A DNA stretch of 21,532 bases from Candidatus Peregrinibacteria bacterium (GTDB lineage Bacteria > Patescibacteriota > Gracilibacteria > Peribacterales > Peribacteraceae), in the NCBI GenBank assembly GCA_018662075.1, contig JABJGX010000024.1:1-21532 (forward strand). Reading direction: 5' to 3'. Numbering within the stretch: position 1 is the stretch's first letter; each line of letters starts with the position of its first letter. The translations under genes were made by a program, and so were the position numbers. The notes under the pieces were generated by a model. That model made no database searches. It was given only the letters and a program-made list of their open reading frames with translations, and was not told where the DNA came from. This document shows, one piece after another, positions 1 to 5,011 of the stretch.

Positions 1-1109
1 ATATGGAATTTGTTGAAGGTATGCAATTCGACAACGGATATATCTCTCCGTACTTCGTAACAGACACTGCACGTATGGAGGCGGTGTTTGAATCCCCTGC
101 TGTTCTTATTACTGATAAGAAGATCGGGTCTATTCAAGAAATTGTTCCACTCCTCGAAAAACTTGCACAGGGTGGAAAGAAAGAAATTGTTATCATCTGT
201 GAGAACATCGAAGGTGAAGCACTTGCAACTCTTGTGGTGAACAAGCTCCGTGGAACATTTAGCGCTCTTGCTATTAAGGCTCCTGCATTCGGCGACAGGC
301 GTAAGTCTATCCTTGCAGACATCGCAGCACTGACTGGTGGACGTGTGATCTCTGAAGAAGTTGGCCTAAAGCTTGAAAATGCAGACTTAGAAGACCTTGG
401 TACATGTGACCGTGTGATCTCTTCAAAGGACAATACAACAATTGTTGGTGGCTCTGGTGCTACGGCAGATGTTGAACAGCGTATTACACAGATCAAACAA
501 GAAATCGACGGTACAAAGTCTGACTTCGACCGCGACAAACTTATGGAGCGACTCGCGAAGCTCACAGGAGGTGTCGCTGTTATTAAGGTAGGAGCTGCAA
601 CAGAAGTAGAACAAAAAGAAAAGCAACACCGTGTTGAAGATGCGCTCTCTGCAACGCGCGCTGCAGCTGAAGAAGGAATCCTTCCTGGTGGAGGAACTGC
701 ACTTGTCCGTTGTATTCCTATCCTTGAGAAGCTAAAAGCAGATAACGATGACGAGGCAATTGGTATTGCCATCATCAAAGGAGCACTCGCTTCTCCACTT
801 CGTCACATTGCAGGTAATGCAGGAGTTGAAGGAGACGTTGTTGTCGACAAGGTTATGAAGTCTAAAGGCAACGATGGTTACAATGCTTTGACTGGTGAGT
901 ACGAAGACCTTGTAAAAGCTATGGTTATCGACCCAAAGAAAGTAACACGAAGCGCTCTTGAGAACGCAGCATCTGTTGCTTCTATGTTCCTTACACTTGA
1001 AGCTGCAATCACAGACATTCCGAAGGAAGAAGACCCAGCTGCTGCAGCTGCCGCTGCCGCTGCAATGGGAGGCATGGGTGGAATGGGAGGCATGGGTGGA
1101 ATGATGTAA
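1..1109 (+). CDS. groEL: Chaperonin GroEL (Hsp60), 3' part, cut by window start
   Basis: GroEL forms the double-ring ATP-driven folding chamber of the cytosol and works with GroES. The visible 368 codons (frame begins at base 3) match the family from the apical domain onward. They begin with EFVEGMQFDNGYISPYF, the substrate-binding apical segment near residue 188 of E. coli GroEL, so about 187 N-terminal residues lie upstream. KAPAFGDRRK, the LTGG stretches, VAVIKVGAATEVE and the RVEDALSATRA segment holding the catalytic Asp (Asp398 in E. coli) are all present. The C-terminus is the usual flexible GGM tail (GGMGGMGGMGGMM), here preceded by an unusual run of nine alanines after EEDP. The methionine at base 3 is internal and is not the start. 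A terminator follows 24 bases after the stop. Whether groES lies upstream cannot be seen. Confidence 0.97.
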   Translation, partial: MEFVEGMQFDNGYISPYFVTDTARMEAVFESPAVLITDKKIGSIQEIVPLLEKLAQGGKKEIVIICENIEGEALATLVVNKLRGTFSALAIKAPAFGDRRKSILADIAALTGGRVISEEVGLKLENADLEDLGTCDRVISSKDNTTIVGGSGATADVEQRITQIKQEIDGTKSDFDRDKLMERLAKLTGGVAVIKVGAATEVEQKEKQHRVEDALSATRAAAEEGILPGGGTALVRCIPILEKLKADNDDEAIGIAIIKGALASPLRHIAGNAGVEGDVVVDKVMKSKGNDGYNALTGEYEDLVKAMVIDPKKVTRSALENAASVASMFLTLEAAITDIPKEEDPAAAAAAAAAMGGMGGMGGMGGMM

Positions 1110-1133
1110 TCCTGCCTCTAGAAATCGATACTT

Positions 1134-1161
1134 AAACACCTCATATCACTGAGGTGTTTTT
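1134..1161 (+). terminator. Rho-independent terminator of groEL
   Basis: A 10-bp perfect stem (AAACACCTCA / TGAGGTGTTT, 1134-1143 and 1150-1159) with a 6-nt loop runs into a T-run ending at 1161. It sits 24 bases after the groEL stop and before the next promoter, so it separates the two transcription units. Confidence 0.88.
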
Positions 1162-1192
1162 AAATGTCTTAAAGAGCTATATATAGGCAGTA

Positions 1193-1220
1193 TTGACATA
1201 AGTTAAATACTGAGTATAAT
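1193..1220 (+). promoter_or_regulatory. Sigma70-type promoter of the first small gene
   Basis: TTGACA at 1193-1198 and TATAAT at 1215-1220 are both perfect consensus hexamers with a 16-bp spacer. Transcription should start near 1227, giving a leader of about 55 nt. Confidence 0.88.
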
Positions 1221-1227
1221 ACCTCGG

Positions 1228-1247
1228 TCCTCTGTATGTTCAGAGGA
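1228..1247 (+). other. Hairpin at the predicted 5' end of the mRNA
   Basis: TCCTCTG (1228-1234) pairs perfectly with CAGAGGA (1241-1247) across a 6-nt loop, starting within a base or two of the predicted transcription start. A six-T run follows at 1253-1258, five bases beyond the stem. It could be a 5' mRNA-stabilising hairpin or a weak attenuator. The sequence alone does not decide. Confidence 0.5.
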
Positions 1248-1282
1248 TTCGATTTTTTACACTTGCTTGAAGGAGCAACGCA

Positions 1283-1579
1283 ATGAAAACTTCCGCAGTA
1301 GTCATGACCATGAAACTCATCGTGGATCCCACGGTATCAGAAAACCATGAGGATAACCTCCTCGGCATCCGCATTTGGATGCTGATGAAGAAAGCAGCAG
1401 AGGAACACGGAGTCGAAGTCATCTCTGACAGAGGACACCTCTTTAAGAACGACAAACGACGAGTTTTCCAGCTTAGGGGTCACCCTTTCGACATCGAACT
1501 GTGTCGAACCCGAATGGAGTCCTGTGACTCCGCCAGAAATGGCACTCGGCAATGGCTATGTATGCTGCTGGCCGCATGA
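1283..1579 (+). CDS. Small protein of unknown function, paralogue of the next gene
   Basis: This encodes 98 residues starting at ATG, with a strong Shine-Dalgarno AAGGAG at 1270-1275, 7 nt upstream. It is a free-standing transcription unit with a consensus promoter, a 5' hairpin and a terminator. I do not recognise the family. No signal peptide or membrane segment is visible, and charged residues are frequent in the middle (EEHGVEVISDRGHLFKNDKRR). Residues 26-80 align with the next small protein with one gap: LL..I.W.L, then R..PF..EL.RT..ES (PF 68-69, EL 72-73, RT 75-76, ES 79-80). That in-frame similarity and the promoter/SD/terminator layout are the evidence that it is translated. Beyond ES the two C-termini no longer align, and a +1 frame stays open there, so a frameshift near 1525 cannot be excluded. 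Confidence 0.7.
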   Translation: MKTSAVVMTMKLIVDPTVSENHEDNLLGIRIWMLMKKAAEEHGVEVISDRGHLFKNDKRRVFQLRGHPFDIELCRTRMESCDSARNGTRQWLCMLLAA

Positions 1580-1602
1580 AACTAAGCAATCGTAAAATAT
1601 CT

Positions 1603-1638
1603 AAAACCAGCATCATCCTCGATGATGCTGGTTTTTTT
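1603..1638 (+). terminator. Rho-independent terminator after the first small gene
   Basis: A 15-bp perfect stem (1603-1617 with 1621-1635, core CCAGCATCATC / GATGATGCTGG) with a 3-nt loop merges into a seven-T run ending at 1638. It is the strongest terminator in the window. Confidence 0.93.
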
Positions 1639-1675
1639 AATTGAAATTTTCAGCTATGTACAGCCAAAATATCTA

Positions 1676-1703
1676 TTGACAGATGTAAAGAAAAATATAC
1701 AAT
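1676..1703 (+). promoter_or_regulatory. Sigma70-type promoter of the second small gene
   Basis: TTGACA at 1676-1681 and TACAAT at 1698-1703 are separated by 16 bp, the same spacer as the promoter of the first small gene. The predicted start is near 1710, leaving a leader of about 55 nt, also as in the first gene. Confidence 0.8.
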
Positions 1704-1765
1704 ATCGCGGCTTTATCTAACCTGATGAAGCTTTTCACTAAACCTGCATATATAAAGGAATTCCC

Positions 1766-2044
1766 ATGCAGAACCTGTTCCTTGTCATTCACCCTGTCCA
1801 CCCCATCGATACCACTCTCGGTACCCCTTTGCTTCAAGCAATTAAATGGCTGCTTACATTTGATACCGAAAAGAGATGTGTGAAACTCTTTTCACAGCCT
1901 CAAAATGCCTGGATAAATGAAGGATTGCTGTACGTTGAACTCGACTATCGGGCGAATCCGTTTGGTGCGGAATTATCCCGTACTGTTACAGAGAGTAACA
2001 GAGGTATTAAAGAGTGTCGGATTATCGCTCCGGTATTAGCGTAG
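1766..2044 (+). CDS. Small protein of unknown function, paralogue of the preceding gene
   Basis: This encodes 92 residues from ATG, with Shine-Dalgarno AAAGGA at 1754-1759, 6 nt upstream, its own promoter, and a terminator starting 15 bases after the stop. The family is not recognised. The protein is probably cytosolic: the N-terminus (MQNLFLVIHPVHPID) is mildly hydrophobic but not a convincing signal. It shares LL..I.W.L (22-30) and R..PF..EL.RT..ES (62-77) with the gene before it, including nearly equal distances between the blocks. The two look like an old tandem duplication that kept the whole promoter-gene-terminator unit. No function can be deduced. Confidence 0.7.
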   Translation: MQNLFLVIHPVHPIDTTLGTPLLQAIKWLLTFDTEKRCVKLFSQPQNAWINEGLLYVELDYRANPFGAELSRTVTESNRGIKECRIIAPVLA

Positions 2045-2059
2045 TGTGAATGATGAATG

Positions 2060-2090
2060 CTGCTGGTACATCGTACCAGCAGTTTTTTTT
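2060..2090 (+). terminator. Rho-independent terminator after the second small gene
   Basis: A 10-bp perfect stem CTGCTGGTAC / GTACCAGCAG (2060-2069, 2073-2082) with a 3-nt loop is followed by eight T (2083-2090). Its T-run overlaps the stop codon of the opposing EamA remnant. On the minus strand there is no T-run behind the stem, so it is expected to work for the plus strand only. Confidence 0.9.
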
Positions 2091-2712
2091 ATTTACGCAA
2101 AGGTCCAATTTCCATCAAGCGAGAAGGAACGACTTTCCACTTGGTTAGTGGTACGTTAATAAAGAGGATCCCAAAGACAATGAGACAGATACTAATAAGA
2201 TCATTAATCTGCAGAGTTTCACCAAGTAGTACACTCGCAAGCATCAAAGCAATAACTCGACCAGTTGCTGCAATGACTCCTGCATCTGTTGCAGATGTTT
2301 TCTTCAGCGCATTGAAAAACAAAAAGAAAGGTAGCAAGAACGAGAGTAGTGGCATCGCCATCACCGCAAAGACATTTTGCGGAGTGCTAAGGAATGCGAG
2401 TCCGTCTTCTTGTGTGTACATCAGCCACGCTCCAACAAGTACTAAACTAATAATAGTCTTGATAAGAACGATAGAGTCTAGATGTCTGTGCTTTACATAC
2501 TTCTTATGAATGATGGTCGAAAATGCACTACAGAAAGAAGAGCCAATAAGCAGTAACGCTCCTGCTTGCATTTGATATTGCACAATGTCTTCCCAGAGAG
2601 CTGCAACCATTCCACCAATAATAAAGACACTACCAATGGCCATTTGCTTGTTCATACGTTCCCCAAGCATGAGGACTGCGAAGATCACCACCAAGAATGG
2701 GTCGATTTTGGC
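2089..2712 (-). pseudogene. EamA/DMT-family transporter missing its 5' part
   Basis: EamA (drug/metabolite transporter) proteins are inner-membrane carriers of about 290 residues, built from two five-helix repeats. Here only about 207 in-frame codons remain. The frame opens after a TAA at 2713-2715 with AKIDPFLVVIFAVLMLGERMNK, which matches the last helices of the first repeat (P....ala.l.LGER hallmark). A full second repeat follows (TSATDAGVIAATGRVIALMLASVLLGETL). About 90-100 N-terminal residues are absent, and no homologous sequence is visible in any frame further upstream, so this is a deletion or replacement rather than a frameshift. The only start available is TTG at 2694, without a ribosome site or a clear promoter. 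The break lies next to the copper operon promoter, suggesting that the acquisition of that operon removed the 5' part. A translated half-transporter is possible but unlikely to be functional. Confidence 0.75.
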
Positions 2713-2727
2713 TTACCTAGGCCATAT

Positions 2728-2756
2728 TTGTTCGTACAGTTAAAAAAAGATATAGT
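2728..2756 (+). promoter_or_regulatory. Predicted promoter of the copper operon
   Basis: TTGTTC at 2728-2733 and TATAGT at 2751-2756 have a 17-bp spacer. The start is expected near 2763, only about 14 nt before the ATG at 2777, and no Shine-Dalgarno sequence is visible. No copper-responsive operator (CueR or CsoR type) was recognised. Confidence 0.6.
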
Positions 2757-2776
2757 ACTACCTCTCCCCAAATGTT

Positions 2777-3184
2777 ATGAATTCAGAATTAAAACAAGCA
2801 ATACTGCCCCTTTCAGTTATCGGAATAGTCGCGGCTGTATTTGTACTGCTTACATCTCAAAAATCCCAAGCTCCTACTCCACATGTGCCAACAGTTAATG
2901 AGGATTCAGCAGGACGAACGATTATGCTACATACAAGCAACTGGAAGTTCTCGCCAAACACAATAAAGCTTAAGAAAGGTGAAAACGTGTCTTTGCATCT
3001 TATGGGTATTCAAGGAAACCATGGTGTATCTATCCCCGGACTTGGCGTAAACCAAAAAATGGGTCAGGGAGATTCTTCTCTCGTTAAAATACCGACTGAT
3101 AAAACTGGTACATATCCTTTCCACTGTAATGTATCATGTGGTCCTGGTCATGCAGATATGGAAGGTACTATAATTATTGAATAA
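2777..3184 (+). CDS. Membrane-anchored CuA-type cupredoxin
   Basis: This 135-residue protein has one N-terminal membrane segment (about 8-26, ILPLSVIGIVAAVFVLL) and an outward-facing cupredoxin domain. The C-terminal motif HCNVSCGPGHADM gives Cys117, Cys121, His125 and Met128, and His82 lies in GNHGVSIPG. The order His-x34-Cys-x3-Cys-x3-His-x2-Met has the ligand spacing of the binuclear CuA site in cytochrome oxidase subunit II and nitrous-oxide reductase. The position whose backbone carbonyl serves as ligand (Glu in COX2) is Val119 here. It lacks the two-helix hairpin of a real COX2, and no oxidase subunit I gene is nearby. It is first in an operon with a Met/Cys-rich lipoprotein and a multicopper oxidase, so copper transfer, copper buffering or electron transfer outside the membrane is the likely role. 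The start at 2777 fits the short leader. Confidence 0.85.
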   Translation: MNSELKQAILPLSVIGIVAAVFVLLTSQKSQAPTPHVPTVNEDSAGRTIMLHTSNWKFSPNTIKLKKGENVSLHLMGIQGNHGVSIPGLGVNQKMGQGDSSLVKIPTDKTGTYPFHCNVSCGPGHADMEGTIIIE

Positions 3185-3200
3185 TTCCCCCACTTCTATT

Positions 3201-3509
3201 ATGAAAAAATTACTCCTCCTTACGTTACTCCTTACTGCATGTGCAGCAGTAAACCCATCTGGTCATCCATCAGATGCTACACAGAGTGAAATCAATATGG
3301 CAGAAATGATGGATATCTCTGTTGAAGAACTTCGCGGGCAGTCACCAGAAGAACATATGAAAATGATGCAAGACATGATGAAGCCATCTGCTGACCATCC
3401 AGCAGAATGCGAAGGAGATGGATGCTCTTGTCACATTGCACAAGCTCCAGATGCACCAAAGAAAGGTGGATGCGGTTGCGGAAAAGCTGCCTGTAACAAA
3501 GCATCCTAA
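3201..3509 (+). CDS. Met- and Cys-rich lipoprotein, putative copper-binding
   Basis: This 102-residue lipoprotein has the signal peptide MKKLLLLTLLLTAC with lipobox LTAC (lipidated Cys14). An earlier in-frame TTG at 3177 would add eight polar residues ahead of the signal, so ATG 3201 is chosen. The mature part has a Met/His cluster (Met33, 36, 37, then HMKMMQDMM at 52-60), typical of Cu(I) sites, and a Cys-rich tail with Cys70, 75, 77, 91, 93 and 98 plus His78. The family is not recognised. It lies 16 bases after the cupredoxin gene, and its TAA overlaps the ATG of the multicopper oxidase (TAATG), so the two are translationally coupled. I infer a copper-holding or copper-delivery protein on the outer face of the membrane. 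Other soft metals are possible. Confidence 0.75.
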   Translation: MKKLLLLTLLLTACAAVNPSGHPSDATQSEINMAEMMDISVEELRGQSPEEHMKMMQDMMKPSADHPAECEGDGCSCHIAQAPDAPKKGGCGCGKAACNKAS

Positions 3510-5011
3510 TGAATACATCTTTCCTAAAAATTACTGGCCTTTGTATACTTCTTGCTGGCTGCCAAACCTCTGGTTACCCAGAGGCAAAGCCTTCTGAAGT
3601 TCTTCAGGTATCTGATGGTGATCGGATTAGCATTGATCCAACTATCGTCAGCAAAACAATTAACGGAAAGATTTTTAAGATGTACGGATACAATGGGCAA
3701 ATTCCCGGCCCAATGATCAAAGCACCACAAGGTTCTACTATCACGATTGATAGTAAGAATCACATCGACTACGAAACAACGATTCACTGGCACGGGTTGC
3801 GGCTTGATGATGCCAGCGATGGCGTACCTGATGTCACTATGGACGTTACCAAGCCCGGTGAGAGTCATACCTATACTGTGACGTTCCCTGATGAAGGTAT
3901 TTACTGGTACCACCCACATGTAAGAGAAGACATCCAACAAGACATGGGGCTTTACGGAAACCTTTTTGTTACACCGGATGATGCACGTGAATATAACCCC
4001 GTCGACAGACAGGAGGTTATTGTTCTCGATGACCTGTTTGTCGATAGTGATGGAAATAATATCCCATATGGAGAGGAAGAACCGAACTTTGCCCTCATGG
4101 GTCGGTTTGGCAACGTCATGCTCATTAATGGAAATACAGAATATAAAAACGAGTTCATTGCAGGAGATGTTGTTCGCTTCTATTTTACGAATGTAGCAAA
4201 TACTAGAACATTTAAGCTGAGCATTCCCGGAGTAAAGATTAAGCGTGTTGGGTCTGATGTTGGACGCTATGAGCGAGATGAATTCGTTGATAGTATTACT
4301 ATCGCTCCAGCAGAGAGATATATTGTAGAAGCGTTGTTCGAGAAGGCTGGTAGTTATGACCTGCTTCATAAGAGCCCTCTTGCAGAGTTTTCGCTTGGCA
4401 CATTTACTGTATCTGATGGACAGAAACTTGCTACGTTTACCAAAGAATTTAATACATTGCGATCCTACGATGATGTTATTTCTGACATCGATACCTTCAG
4501 ACCATACTTTGATAGCCCTATAGACAAGACTCTTCGTCTCTCTATAGAGATTGATGGTGCCATGGGAATGATGCACAGCGGTATGGCTGGTATGGAACAC
4601 GATGAATCAGGTATCGAGTGGGAAGATACTATGCCCATGATGAACCAAATGATGGCGAGTGAAGACTTTCAGTGGAAACTGATAGATGAGGAGACTGGGA
4701 AATCAAACATGGACTTCATGTGGGAGTTCAAAGTAGGTGACGTAAAGAAGGTGCAGATCATCAATGAAGAAGATAGTGCTCACCCTATGCAGCACCCTAT
4801 CCACTTCCATGGACAACGGTTCTTGGTTCTTTCTATGGATGGTAAGCCAAACACAAACCTTGTCTGGAAAGATACAGTTCTTGTACCTATCGGATCAACA
4901 GCCGAAATACTTTTCGATATCACAAACCCCGGTATGTGGATGTTCCACTGCCATATTGCAGAGCACCTGAGTAACGGTATGATGGGTATGTTTAAAGTTT
5001 TAGAGCTTTAA
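3509..5011 (+). CDS. Lipoprotein multicopper oxidase (CueO/CopA/laccase type)
   Basis: This 500-residue multicopper oxidase couples oxidation of a substrate (Cu(I), phenols or metal ions) to O2 reduction. A lipoprotein signal (LLAGC, Cys18) places it outside the membrane. All four copper motifs are present: HWHG (His93, His95), WYHPH (His135, His137), HPMQHPIHFHG (His429, 432, 434) and HCHIAEHLSNGM (His480, Cys481, His482, His486, axial Met491). A Met-rich insert at about 352-382 (MGMMHSGMAGMEHD...MPMMNQMM) precedes the last cupredoxin domain, in roughly the place of the Cu(I)-binding methionine insert of E. coli CueO. That and the copper-binding neighbours favour cuprous oxidase activity. 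The start overlaps the upstream stop by 1 nt. The 3' end overlaps the opposing Clp-like gene by 12 bp, leaving no room for an ordinary terminator. Confidence 0.93.
   Translation: MNTSFLKITGLCILLAGCQTSGYPEAKPSEVLQVSDGDRISIDPTIVSKTINGKIFKMYGYNGQIPGPMIKAPQGSTITIDSKNHIDYETTIHWHGLRLDDASDGVPDVTMDVTKPGESHTYTVTFPDEGIYWYHPHVREDIQQDMGLYGNLFVTPDDAREYNPVDRQEVIVLDDLFVDSDGNNIPYGEEEPNFALMGRFGNVMLINGNTEYKNEFIAGDVVRFYFTNVANTRTFKLSIPGVKIKRVGSDVGRYERDEFVDSITIAPAERYIVEALFEKAGSYDLLHKSPLAEFSLGTFTVSDGQKLATFTKEFNTLRSYDDVISDIDTFRPYFDSPIDKTLRLSIEIDGAMGMMHSGMAGMEHDESGIEWEDTMPMMNQMMASEDFQWKLIDEETGKSNMDFMWEFKVGDVKKVQIINEEDSAHPMQHPIHFHGQRFLVLSMDGKPNTNLVWKDTVLVPIGSTAEILFDITNPGMWMFHCHIAEHLSNGMMGMFKVLEL

Noticed and set aside
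134..778. Long open frame antisense to groEL (214 codons)
   Set aside because: It is fully inside a well-conserved gene on the other strand, Ser-rich, with no recognisable domain; a shadow of groEL codon use.
3177..3200. Upstream TTG start of the Met/Cys-rich lipoprotein
   Set aside because: It overlaps the cupredoxin end and puts polar residues ahead of the lipoprotein signal; ATG 3201 gives a normal n-region (MKK).
3524..4600. Long open frame (358 codons) antisense to the multicopper oxidase
   Set aside because: The plus strand carries all copper motifs in frame. The antisense translation shows no domain or low-complexity feature of a real protein and no ribosome site.
5000..5011. Bidirectional terminator between the multicopper oxidase and the Clp-like gene
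   Set aside because: The ends overlap by 12 bp and no stable GC-rich stem with a T-run is visible on either strand.
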